From the NCBI RefSeq assembly GCF_002813325.1, contig NZ_PHUG01000001.1, positions 2,108,001 through 2,172,000 on the forward strand: 64,000 bases of DNA, written 5' to 3'. Under the pieces are notes generated by a model. The model ran no database searches and had not been told where the DNA came from. It saw only the letters and a list, made by a program, of their open reading frames with translations. The position numbers were made by a program, and so were the translations under genes. The stretch comes from Janthinobacterium sp. 64 (GTDB lineage Bacteria; Pseudomonadota; Gammaproteobacteria; Burkholderiales; Burkholderiaceae_D). The stretch's first letter is position 1. Every line of letters begins with the position of its first letter. Positions 54,099 to 62,800 of the stretch are shown piece after piece.

Positions 54099-54578
54099 AT
54101 TTTCTCATTCGACACTTGCGGCAAACGCCTGGCCCTGTGGGCCATTCGCGCCTACCAGCGCTACCTGTCGCCATGGAAGGGGTTTTCCTGCGCTTACGGC
54201 GTGCTGACGGGGCGCGACAGCTGCTCCGCCTATGGCTACCGGGTGATTGAACGTCATGGCTTGCGCACGGGCCTGCCTTTGTTGCAACGCCGCTTGCGTG
54301 CCTGCGGCGAACGGCACCGCCAGCACCTCGCGCTACATCCGCAGGCACGGCGCAGTGCGCGCCGCCAGGCACAGGCGGGGTATTGCGATTGCGACGTGCC
54401 CATGGTCGACTGTGCCTGCGACTGCGCCGACGTGGCCAGTCTGGCTGATTGCTCCCGGCCGGGCCGGGGCAAGAACCCGACGTGGTTACGCAGCGACTAT
54501 GCAGCCAGTGCCGCACTGAAACGGCAGCAGGAAGAACACCGCAAGAAGATACGGCAGGGACAGCCCCCGGAAAGGTGA
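54099..54578 (+). CDS. YidD-like protein with Cys-rich C-terminal extension
   Basis: Residues 5-80 match the YidD/Haemolytic family (membrane-insertion efficiency factor): AIRAYQRYLSPWKGFSCAYG, DSCSAYGYRVIERHGLRTGL, RLRACG. True YidD is about 70-85 residues and sits beside rnpA and yidC; this one is near 159 and elsewhere. The tail holds GYCDCDVPMVDCACDCADV and a further Cys, a possible metal or disulfide cluster. Start: a TTG at 54072 has no ribosome site, while ATT at 54099 follows a perfect AAAGGAG by five bases, so a rare ATT start is proposed. Confidence 0.72.
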   Translation: MFSFDTCGKRLALWAIRAYQRYLSPWKGFSCAYGVLTGRDSCSAYGYRVIERHGLRTGLPLLQRRLRACGERHRQHLALHPQARRSARRQAQAGYCDCDVPMVDCACDCADVASLADCSRPGRGKNPTWLRSDYAASAALKRQQEEHRKKIRQGQPPER

Positions 54579-54579
54579 C

Positions 54580-54619
54580 ATTTATGTCCATAAATGAAAT
54601 ATTCATTCATGAAATGAAT
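54580..54619. promoter_or_regulatory. Two adjacent AT-rich dyads
   Basis: ATTTATG-TC-CATAAAT (54580-54595) is followed by ATTCATT-CATGA-AATGAAT (54601-54619). Both are perfect seven-base inverted repeats in otherwise GC-rich surroundings, just after the YidD-like stop. Possible operators or RNA hairpins; no assignment. Confidence 0.4.
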
Positions 54620-54712
54620 AACGTCCATTATCACTGTGAATTGGCTGGAAACCAGTCGACGGCCTATACTCAAGCTGTCTCCCCTACATTGTTTCCCATG
54701 CACACCCTGCTC

Positions 54713-54737
54713 AGCCCGCACACACAGCGGGCTTTTT
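54713..54737 (+). terminator. Intrinsic terminator upstream of the bestrophin gene
   Basis: AGCCCGC / GCGGGCT stem with a seven-base loop followed by TTTTT. Ends transcripts from the YidD-like gene side; the bestrophin promoter would then be in 54738-54804. Confidence 0.8.
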
Positions 54738-54804
54738 GTTCCCGGCAATTGCCATTCTGTCTTTCCCCCTTTACCGATCACCAGCCCCACACCGGGAGCA
54801 CAGC

Positions 54805-55746
54805 ATGATCGTGCGCGAGCGTCCTTCGGCGCTACGGCTGTTCCTCGTGGTGCGCGGCTCCGTCCTGCCGCGCATCCGCACCACGCTCATCGTCAACACC
54901 CTGATCGCCACCCTGGTCACCTGGTGCCACGGCACCCTGTTCGATCACAAGGTCATCCTCACGACCATCCCGTTTACCCTGATCGGCTTGCCGCTGGCCA
55001 TCTTCCTGGGCTTTCGCAACACGGCCGCCTACGACCGCTACTGGGAAGCGCGCAAGCTGTGGGGCGAACTGGTGTTGCGCAGCCGTAATTTCTCGCGCCA
55101 GTGCCAGACCATGATCCGCAGCGATACGCCCGCCCACGCCCGGCTGGGGCTGGACGATGTGCGCGTGCGCATGATTTACCGCGCCATCGCCTTTTGCCAC
55201 GCGCTGCGCCACCAGCTGCGCGACACGCGCGGACCGGACGACTTGCAGCCGCTGCTGCGCCCGGCCGAATGGGAAGCGGCTTGCCAGGCATCGAACCCGT
55301 CCGACTATCTGATGCTGCAGATGGGCCACGACCTGGCCGACTGCGTCCGGCAGGGGCGTATCGACAGCATCCTCACCGCACAGATCGATAACACGGTCTC
55401 GGCCATGGTAGCGGCGGGCGCCTCGTGCGAACGCATCCGCAGCACGCCGATTCCCTTTTCGTATTCGCTGCTGCTGCACCGCACGGCTTATCTGTACTGT
55501 TTCCTGCTGCCTTTCGGCCTCGTCGATTCGCTCGGTTTCATGACGCCGTTCGTCGTCGCCATCGTCGCCTACACCTTCTTTGGCCTCGATGCGCTGGGCG
55601 ACGAGATCGAGGAACCGTTCGGCGAAGACGCCAACGATCTGCCGCTGTCCGCCATGTGCCGCGCCATCGAAATCAGCCTGCGCGAATCCGTGCAGGACGA
55701 GAATGTGCCGCCGCCCATGCAAGCTGACGATTTTCTGCTGAATTGA
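54805..55746 (+). CDS. Bestrophin-family anion channel protein
   Basis: 313-residue integral membrane protein of the bestrophin/YneE family (pentameric ion channels). ATG at 54805 after GGGAG; the frame extends upstream to 54736 without support. Motifs: FRNTAAYDRYWEARKLWGEL (the conserved cytoplasmic signature), YSLLLHRTAYLYCFLLPFGL and DALGDEIEEPFGEDANDLPL near the C-terminus, as in bacterial homologues. Physiological ion not known. Confidence 0.93.
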   Translation: MIVRERPSALRLFLVVRGSVLPRIRTTLIVNTLIATLVTWCHGTLFDHKVILTTIPFTLIGLPLAIFLGFRNTAAYDRYWEARKLWGELVLRSRNFSRQCQTMIRSDTPAHARLGLDDVRVRMIYRAIAFCHALRHQLRDTRGPDDLQPLLRPAEWEAACQASNPSDYLMLQMGHDLADCVRQGRIDSILTAQIDNTVSAMVAAGASCERIRSTPIPFSYSLLLHRTAYLYCFLLPFGLVDSLGFMTPFVVAIVAYTFFGLDALGDEIEEPFGEDANDLPLSAMCRAIEISLRESVQDENVPPPMQADDFLLN

Positions 55747-55765
55747 TCCGTGCGCAGCTTTCCCC

Positions 55766-55796
55766 TTGACCTTACCATCGGGGGAAGGCTTACAGT
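55766..55796 (+). promoter_or_regulatory. CueR-type promoter of copZ
   Basis: -35 TTGACC (55766-55771) and -10 TACAGT (55791-55796) are separated by 19 bases, the long spacer of MerR-family targets, containing an imperfect dyad CCTTACC...GGGGAAGG. cueR is encoded nearby. Confidence 0.75.
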
Positions 55797-55827
55797 GGGA
55801 ACACTTAATCATTCAAGGAGTGCTTGC

Positions 55828-56028
55828 ATGTATCAGTTACAAGTTGAAAACATGAGCTGCGGCCATTGCGTCGGCTCGGTCACGAAAGCGGTGCAAGGCG
55901 TCGATCCTGCCGCACAGGTGCAGATCGACCTGGCCAGCAAGCGCGTCACGGTGGAATCGCCCGCCGAACTGGGCGCCATCAGCGCCGCCATCATCGAGGC
56001 CGGTTACCCCGTCACCAGCGCGCAGTAA
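55828..56028 (+). CDS. copZ: Copper chaperone (CopZ-like HMA protein)
   Basis: 66-residue heavy-metal-associated domain with the Cu(I)-binding pair C11 and C14 (ENMSCGHCVGSV). Start at ATG 55828 after AAGGAG; a longer frame from 55750 covers the promoter and is not used. It would carry copper to the CopA ATPase encoded nearby on the opposite strand. Has its own CueR-type promoter and terminator. Confidence 0.94.
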   Translation: MYQLQVENMSCGHCVGSVTKAVQGVDPAAQVQIDLASKRVTVESPAELGAISAAIIEAGYPVTSAQ

Positions 56029-56047
56029 CAGCAGTGCCATCAACGAG

Positions 56048-56073
56048 ACAGCCGGCCTTCGCGCCGGCTGTTT
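56048..56073 (+). terminator. Intrinsic terminator of copZ
   Basis: ACAGCCGGC / GCCGGCTGT stem, six-base loop, followed by TTTCC. Confidence 0.75.
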
Positions 56074-56156
56074 CCGTTTACCCGTCCAGCTCAGGGTAGT
56101 GCCGGAAGATGCCTTCTTGATTGAAGGCAATCCATCCCGACTCCTGTTGATTCAAC

Positions 56157-56576
56157 TCAGTGGCAACATGCTGTCGCTTCCGTGTCACCGGCCAGCCCCA
56201 GGCTTTGCAGGATGGGGCAATCGGGCTTGTCATCGCCATGGCACGATTGCGCCAGGTGGGCCAGGGTGTCGCGCATTTCCGTCAGTTCGGCGATCCGCTT
56301 GTTGAGCTCGGCGACGTGGGCCAGCGCGATGCCTTTTACGTCCGCGCTGGCGCGCTGGTCGTTTTGCCACAGCGACAGCAGTTCGCGGATCTGTTCCAGC
56401 GAAAAGCCCAGGCCCCGCCCGCGCTTGATAAAGCGCAGGGCGTGCAAATCGTTCGGCGTGTAGATGCGGTAACCGGCGTCGCTGCGCGCGCTAGGTTTGA
56501 GTAAGGTAATGCTTTCGTAGTAGCGTATCATTTTTGCCGATACGCCCGTTTCACTGGCTGCCTGGCCGATATTCAT
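56157..56576 (-). CDS. cueR: Cu(I)-responsive MerR-family activator CueR
   Basis: 139 residues. MerR HTH ([40 protein letters not shown]), dimerisation coil, and the copper loop with C112 and C120 ([10 protein letters not shown]), the same positions as in E. coli CueR, followed by a further Cys pair at the C-terminus (CCH). Lies 2 bases after the copA stop on the same strand, so it is co-transcribed with copA and likely activates both copA and copZ promoters. Confidence 0.95.
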   Translation of the reverse strand: MNIGQAASETGVSAKMIRYYESITLLKPSARSDAGYRIYTPNDLHALRFIKRGRGLGFSLEQIRELLSLWQNDQRASADVKGIALAHVAELNKRIAELTEMRDTLAHLAQSCHGDDKPDCPILQSLGLAGDTEATACCH

Positions 56577-56578
56577 TT

Positions 56579-58984
56579 TTATTGCTCCTTGGTATGCGCG
56601 CTACCTGCATGACTGCGGGCTTTCCAGCGGCGCAGCAACAGGGCATTGCTGATCACGCTGACGGAACTGAAAGCCATCGCCGCGCCCGCCACCATGGGGT
56701 TGAGCAGGCCGAAGGCGGCCAGCGGAATGCCGATCATATTGTAGATAAATGCCCAGAACAGATTCTGCCGTATCTTGCTGTAGGTGCGGCGCGAGATATC
56801 GATGGCGTCCGCCACCAGGGCCGGATCGCCACGCATCAGCGTGATGCCGGCCGCATGCATGGCCACGTCCGTGCCCGTCGACATGGCGATGCCCACGTCG
56901 GCGGCCGCCAGTGCAGGCGCATCGTTGATGCCGTCGCCCACCATCGCCACCCTGGCACCGGCGCCTTTCAATGCGCTGATTTTAGCGGTTTTATCGGCCG
57001 GCAGCATTTTCGCCGCCACCGTGTCGATGCCCAGCAGCTTGCCGACGGCGTCGGCGCTGCCCTGGTTGTCTCCCGTCAACATCACCGTGCGGATGCCCAG
57101 GCTGTGCAGATGGGCAATGGCCGCCTGCGCATTCGGCTTGACCTGGTCACTGAAGGCAAACAAGCCCAGCAGTTCCGATCCCGAAGCCAGCCACGAAATC
57201 GTGTTGCCCGTGTTTTCCAGCGACAAGGCCTGTTCCGCCAGCGGCGCCATGTCCACGTTTAACTCCTGCATCAGGCGCGAGCTGCCTAGTTTCAACTCCA
57301 GGCCATCGACCTGGGCCGCCAGGCCGCGGCCCGGCAAGGCCGACAGGGCCGTCGCTGGCAAGGGTTCGATGTGGCGCACACTGGCCGCATCGAGCACGGC
57401 CGTAGCCAGGCTGTGCTCGCTGCCACGCTGGATGCTGGCCGCCAGTTGCAGCAGCCGTGCCTCGTCGATGCCATGCGCATGCAGGGCCGCCAGGGCAGGC
57501 TTGCCCACCGTCAGGGTGCCCGTCTTGTCGAATACGACGGTATTGACGGCGTGCGCCACTTCCAGCGCTTCCGCATCCTTGATCAAAATGCCGTAGCGGG
57601 CTGCCACGCCCGTGCCGGCCATGATGGCCGTCGGCGTGGCCAGGCCCAGCGCGCAGGGGCAGGCGATGACCAGCACGGCCACGGCATTGATGATGGCGTT
57701 TTCCAGCTCGCCGGTCGCCAACCACCAGCCCAGCATGGTCAGCAGCGCCAGCACCAGCACCACGGGAACAAAGATCGCGCTGACCTTGTCGACCAGATGC
57801 TGGATGGGCGCCTTGGCCGCCTGCGCGTCTTCCACCAGGCGGATGATGCGCGACAAGGTCGTCTCGCCACCCACGGCTTGCGTGCGTACCAGCAACAAAC
57901 CATCGGCATTGATGGCGCCGCCCGTGACCTTGTCGCCCGGATGCTTATCGACCGGCAAGCTTTCACCCGTGATCAGCGACTCGTTGACCTGGCTGGCGCC
58001 TTCCACCACCACGCCATCGACAGCCACCCGTTCACCGGGGCGGATGACCACCAGGTCGCCCACTTGCACCTGCTCGACAGGCAAGTCGGTCTCGACGCCG
58101 TCGCGCCGCACGCGGGCCGATTCCGGACGCAACACTTGCAGCGCGCGGATGGCCGAGGCCGTCTGGCGCTTGGCGCGGCTTTCCAGCCATTTGCCCAGCA
58201 ACACCAAGGTGATGACGACGGCTGACGCTTCGAAGTACAGGTGCGGCAAGATCTCGCCCGCCGTCAGCCATTGATAGACGGACAAGCCATATGCGGCGCT
58301 CGTGCCCAGCGCCACCAGCAGATCCATATTGCCGCTGCCGGCGCGCGCCGCCTTCCAGCCCGCCTTGTAGAAACGCGCGCCAAAGTAGAACTGCACGGGG
58401 GTCGCCAGCGCGAATTGCAGCCAGCCTGGCAGCATCAGGTGAATGCCTGCCCATTCCAGCAGCATGGGCAGCATCAATGGGAAGGCCAGCACGGCTGCAA
58501 ACGCCACTTTCATGCCATCGCGGTTCGGTGCGGCGGTGGGCGCGCTGGCCTGGCTGGCGGCGGGCACCGTGGCGGCATAGCCGGCCTTGTCGATGGCGGC
58601 AATCAGGACGCCCGCATCAGCGTCGCCCGTCAACTTGACGCGCGCGCTTTCCGTGGCCAGGTTGACGCTGGCGGCCAGCACGCCCGGCACTTTCAGCAGG
58701 GCTTTTTCCACCCGGCCCACGCACGAGGCGCACGTCATGCCGGCGATGCTCAGGTCGATCTCGCGCTGCGCCACCGCATAGCCGGCCTTGTCCACGGCCG
58801 CCTGCAAGGTGGCCAGCGCAACGTTCTGGCTGGACGCCACCCTGGCCGTGTCGGTGGCCAGGTTGATGCTGGCGCTGGTCACGCCCGGCACGGCCGCCAG
58901 CGCCTTTTCAACGCGGGTGGCGCACGAGGCGCAGGTCATGCCTTCGACCGTGAACGATTGCAAATAAGGGGAAGCTGGCTGCAT
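56579..58984 (-). CDS. copA: Cu(I)-exporting P1B-type ATPase
   Basis: 801-residue copper exporter. Two N-terminal HMA domains (CASC at 18-21 and 85-88), eight-helix core with the transport motif C442-P443-C444 ([15 protein letters not shown]), phosphorylated D486 (DKTGTLT), TGES loop (ITGESLPVD) and [10 protein letters not shown] hinge. The nucleotide-site motif usually written SEHP reads SEHS here (H524, S525). Promoter with 19-base spacer at 59019-59049. Confidence 0.97.
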   Translation of the reverse strand: MQPASPYLQSFTVEGMTCASCATRVEKALAAVPGVTSASINLATDTARVASSQNVALATLQAAVDKAGYAVAQREIDLSIAGMTCASCVGRVEKALLKVPGVLAASVNLATESARVKLTGDADAGVLIAAIDKAGYAATVPAASQASAPTAAPNRDGMKVAFAAVLAFPLMLPMLLEWAGIHLMLPGWLQFALATPVQFYFGARFYKAGWKAARAGSGNMDLLVALGTSAAYGLSVYQWLTAGEILPHLYFEASAVVITLVLLGKWLESRAKRQTASAIRALQVLRPESARVRRDGVETDLPVEQVQVGDLVVIRPGERVAVDGVVVEGASQVNESLITGESLPVDKHPGDKVTGGAINADGLLLVRTQAVGGETTLSRIIRLVEDAQAAKAPIQHLVDKVSAIFVPVVLVLALLTMLGWWLATGELENAIINAVAVLVIACPCALGLATPTAIMAGTGVAARYGILIKDAEALEVAHAVNTVVFDKTGTLTVGKPALAALHAHGIDEARLLQLAASIQRGSEHSLATAVLDAASVRHIEPLPATALSALPGRGLAAQVDGLELKLGSSRLMQELNVDMAPLAEQALSLENTGNTISWLASGSELLGLFAFSDQVKPNAQAAIAHLHSLGIRTVMLTGDNQGSADAVGKLLGIDTVAAKMLPADKTAKISALKGAGARVAMVGDGINDAPALAAADVGIAMSTGTDVAMHAAGITLMRGDPALVADAIDISRRTYSKIRQNLFWAFIYNMIGIPLAAFGLLNPMVAGAAMAFSSVSVISNALLLRRWKARSHAGSAHTKEQ

Positions 58985-58990
58985 GGCGCG

Positions 58991-59024
58991 GATCCTGTAG
59001 ACGAGAGATGATGTCTACAGGATC
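58991..59024. repeat. 12-bp perfect inverted repeat at the copA start region
   Basis: GATCCTGTAGAC and GTCTACAGGATC are exact inverses with ten bases between. On the minus strand the distal arm coincides with the proposed -10 and the proximal arm contains the AGGA ribosome site of copA. It could be a DNA-level site or, if transcription begins further upstream, an RNA hairpin hiding the ribosome site. Confidence 0.7.
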
Positions 59025-59049
59025 GTCCCTACCATGATGGGAAGGTCAA
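59019..59049 (-). promoter_or_regulatory. CueR-type promoter of copA-cueR
   Basis: On the minus strand, TTGACC (59049-59044) and a weak -10 GATCCT (59024-59019) are 19 bases apart, with the dyad CCTTCCCATCATGGTAGGG in the spacer, resembling the copZ promoter. Confidence 0.65.
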
Positions 59050-59056
59050 GCGAAAC

Positions 59057-59848
59057 TTAGCGTACTTCGCAATCGACATTGTTCGACTTGCCCGGCGTGG
59101 TACTGCTGGCGGTCGGGACCCTGCTGGGATTGAACACCGGCGGCAGCGTAAACGGAATCCCCGGATTGGTCGGCAGCAGCACCGGTGGCTGCCTGAAACT
59201 TGGCGTGTAGCCGAACTGGCCGGCGGCAAAATCGAGCGTGCCGCCTGGATTGCTGACCACGATTTGTCCGGTGGTCACCGACGTGTACAGCCCTGGAGCA
59301 AGGGTCGGCCCTGCCGACGGCGCCGTTTTGGGTAGCGACGAGACTGGAGCCGCATAGCCACCGGCGCTGATATATTCGGCAGTAAAATATGTGCCCCGGA
59401 TGCCGATGGTGGCGACCGGCGTTTTCAGGGAAAACTTTTCCTTGCTGCGCTTGCCCAGCAAGCCCGACAGCGAACGCAAGCCTCCCTTGAGCAGGTTGAA
59501 CGAGGCCTGGTCACCGTCGGGCTGATCGGCCTGGTAAGCGAACTGCTCGACCACGAAGGTGGTGCCTGGCTTCAGAGTGATCTCGCTGTTGTCGATGAAT
59601 TTCACCAGAGCATAGGTGTTTTTCTCCGTCACCAGCGTATCGCCAGCCTCCACCTCGGACTTGAGCGACAATATCTTGACCTTGCCGTCGGCCTTTTTCG
59701 CCATCATCGGCCCGCTCAACTGCGTCACCGTGCCCGCCACCTGGGCGAACGCATGCAGACTGATGCTCATCAGCACCAGCCACAGCATGGCGCCCGCCAG
59801 CATCGGCCTAGTTGCAATAGGTCTTCTTGATACTTTTTTGAAGTTCAT
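59057..59848 (-). CDS. FecR-domain exported protein
   Basis: 263 residues from the ATG at 59848 (AAGGA eight bases upstream). Signal peptide/anchor near residues 16-36 (MLAGAMLWLVLMSISLHAFA), then a periplasmic FecR domain (VEAGDTLVTEKNTYALVKFI; ITLKPGTTFVVEQFAYQ; KTPVATIGIRGTYFTAEY). It lacks the sigma-regulator cytoplasmic part of true FecR. The start lies inside the adhesin gene's 3' end, a 41-base out-of-frame overlap, so the two are co-expressed. Proteins of this kind often accompany large surface proteins; role unknown. Confidence 0.85.
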   Translation of the reverse strand: MNFKKVSRRPIATRPMLAGAMLWLVLMSISLHAFAQVAGTVTQLSGPMMAKKADGKVKILSLKSEVEAGDTLVTEKNTYALVKFIDNSEITLKPGTTFVVEQFAYQADQPDGDQASFNLLKGGLRSLSGLLGKRSKEKFSLKTPVATIGIRGTYFTAEYISAGGYAAPVSSLPKTAPSAGPTLAPGLYTSVTTGQIVVSNPGGTLDFAAGQFGYTPSFRQPPVLLPTNPGIPFTLPPVFNPSRVPTASSTTPGKSNNVDCEVR

Positions 59849-62800
59849 CTGGTGCTTCCTTCGTCGTTTCTTTGGATGGGGCGGCCAGCAGCGGCGTGGC
59901 CACGTTGTTGGGCGTAGTGAGCTGGTTGAGCGGGTTGTATTGATCGCTAAACGCCGGCAAGGCATTGACGGCGCGGATGGTGGTGGCTGGCGGCACCACG
60001 GGCGTCACCACCGGCGCGGCCACCATCACCGAGGCCGGCACGATGACCCGGCCATTCGGCGCCAGCAGCGACACGGGCGCGCCGCGGCTGTTGATGCGCA
60101 CGGTTTCGGCGGCGGTCAGGTCGCCGTTTTTCGCCAGCACATTGATAGCGCCCGTAGCCAGCACATCGAGCCTGGCAGCGCCGGCAAAGGTGACGCCGGT
60201 ACCGGCCGTGACCGCGATGGCGCGCGCCGCATTGACGCGCGCGCCATCGCCGAAGGCCACGTCCGTGCTGGCCTCGATGGTGACGTCGTTGCCTTGGACG
60301 ACGCCCTGCACATTGATGGGGCTGTGTGCGATCAGGCTCACGTTGCCGCTGGTAGTGGTGATGGCGTGGCTCTCGATGCCGCCCGTGCTTTCGATGCGCA
60401 CGTCGCCGGAACCGGTAGACAGGCTACCCAGTACCAGCACGTCAGGCGCGCTGGTGCTGGTCAAGGCAATGCCACCGGCGCCGCTGTTGCCGGCGCTGAA
60501 GTTCTTGACACGGTTACCAGCGTCGTTCAGCACGGTACCGGTTTGCGATTGCGTGGCCAGGCTGCCGGCAACCACGGCGCCGCTCTGGCTGATGGCGCCG
60601 GCGCCAGCGTTCAGGCTGATGGCATTGGCGGTCAAGGCCGCGAAACGCAGGTCGCCGGCGGCCTGGGTCACGGCCAGGTTGCCGCCGATATGGATGGCGC
60701 CGGCGCTCTGGCTGAAGCTGTTGCTGACCGTAACATTGCCCAGGCCGCCCAGCAAGCCGCCGGTCTGCGCAAAGTTGGCCACCGTCAGCGCATTATTGAC
60801 CAGCAGGCTGCCACCGGTGAGGTTCAGGCCGCCGCGCAAAATCACGCTATCAAGCACGGTGTCGCCGGCCGCCGCCGTGTACACCACGTTGCCGGTGCTG
60901 GCCGCGAAATCGGCCGCCAGCACATTGGCGCCGCTTGGCGCCACGCCGCCTTCCCAGTTGGCGGCATCGCTCCACAAGCCACCGGCCGCACCTATCCAGG
61001 TCGACAGGGCGCGCTGGGCAATGCTGGCCTGGGCCACGCCGCCGGTCGAGGTCAAAGCGTAGTTGCCGGCATCCGCGCCCGACAGGCCAAAACCGCTGAC
61101 ATTGACCGTCTTGCCGCGGCCAAAGTTGCGGTCGGCGAACGTGCCGCTGCCGCCCGCCAGGCTGACGGCATCCTGGCCGATCACGCCCGCCACGGTGCCG
61201 CTGACATTGGCCACTTGCGTGCCGTCATACACCTTGTCGCTGGCGCTGACGCTGGCCAGGGTCAATGCCGCGCGGGTAATGGTGGCCGTGGTCTCGCCAC
61301 TCGTGTTGGCCAGGCGGTAGTTGCCAGCATCGTTACCGGACAGGCCGGCATTCTGTACCGTTATCATCTTGCCGCTGCCGGCATTCTTGTCGGCAAACGC
61401 CGCGCTGGCCGATGCGCTCAGCAGATCGCCGGCGATGCGGTCGTCGCTGATCGCCACCTGCGCGCCGGTTACGCCGTCATACACCTTGTCGACCCCCGTA
61501 TAGCCCAGGTTCAGTGCACGCTGCGCGATGCTGGCCATTGCCGTGCCACCGGTCGTGCCCAAGATGTAATTGCCTGCGTCAAGGCCGGACAGGCTGGCAT
61601 TTTGCACCGTCACGACTTTGTTGCTGCCGGCATTCTTGTCAACGAATGCGCCGCTGGCCGTTGCCGTCAGTACGTCGTTGGCGATACGGTTGTCGGTAAT
61701 CGTCAATGACGCGGCGGTGTTGCCGTCGTAGGTCTTGCCTGCGGCCGCAAAGCCCAGCGCCAGTTCGCGCTGGGTAATGGCGGCGCTGGCGGCGCCGGTG
61801 GTCGAGGTGAGCACATAGTTGGTGGCATCCGCACCGGACAGGCTGGCATTTTGCACCGTCACGACTTTGTTGCTGCCGGCATTCTTGTCGGCAAATGCGC
61901 CGCTGGCCGTTGCCATCAGCACGTCGTTGGCGATACGGTTGTCGGTAATCGTCAATGACGCGGCGGTGTTGCCGTCGTAGGTCTTGCCTGCGGCCGCAAA
62001 GCCCAGCGCCAGTTCGCGCTGGGTAATGGCGGCGCTGGTGGCGCCGGTGGTCGAGGTGAGCACATAGTTGGCGGCATCGGTACCGGACAGGCTGGCGTTT
62101 TGCACGGCAACCACTTTGTTGGCACCCGCATTCTTGTCAACGAATGCGCCGCTGGCCGTTGCCGTCAGCACGTCGTTGGCGATACGATTATCGGTAATCG
62201 TCAATGACGCGGCGGTGTTGCCGTCGTAGGTCTTGCCCGCTGCCGCAAAGCCCAGCGCCAGTTCGCGCTGGGTAATCGTGGCGCTGGCGGCGCCGGTGGT
62301 CGAGGTGAGCACATAGTTGGCGGCATCAAGGCCGGACAGGCTGGCGTTGCGCACCGTCACGGCTTTGTTGCTGCCGGCATTCTTGTCAGCGAATGCGCCG
62401 CTGGCCGTTGCCGTCAGCACGTCGTTGGCGCTACGGTTGTCGCTAATCGTCAACGACGCGGCGGTGTTGCCGTCGTAAGTCTTGCCCGCTGCCGCAAAGC
62501 CCAGCGCCAGTTCGCGCTGGGTAATGGCGGCGCTGGTGGCGCCGGTGGTCGAGGTGAGCACATAGTTGGCGGCATCGGTACCGGACAGGCTGGCGTTTTG
62601 CACGGCAACCACTTTGTTGGCACCCGCATTCTTGTCAACGAATGCGCCGCTGGCCGTTGCCGTCAGCACGTCGTTGGCGATACGATTATCGGTAATCGTC
62701 AATGACGCGGAGGTGTTGCCGTCGTAGGTCTTGCCCGCTGCCGCAAAGCCCAGCGCCAGTTCGCGCTGGGTAATCGTGGCGCTGGCGGCGCCGGTGGTCG

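Noticed and set aside
54584..54808. Small ORF after the YidD-like gene (begins MSINEIFIHEMNN)
   Set aside because: It runs through two dyads and an intrinsic terminator and loses coding-like composition; the ribosome-site match is probably chance.
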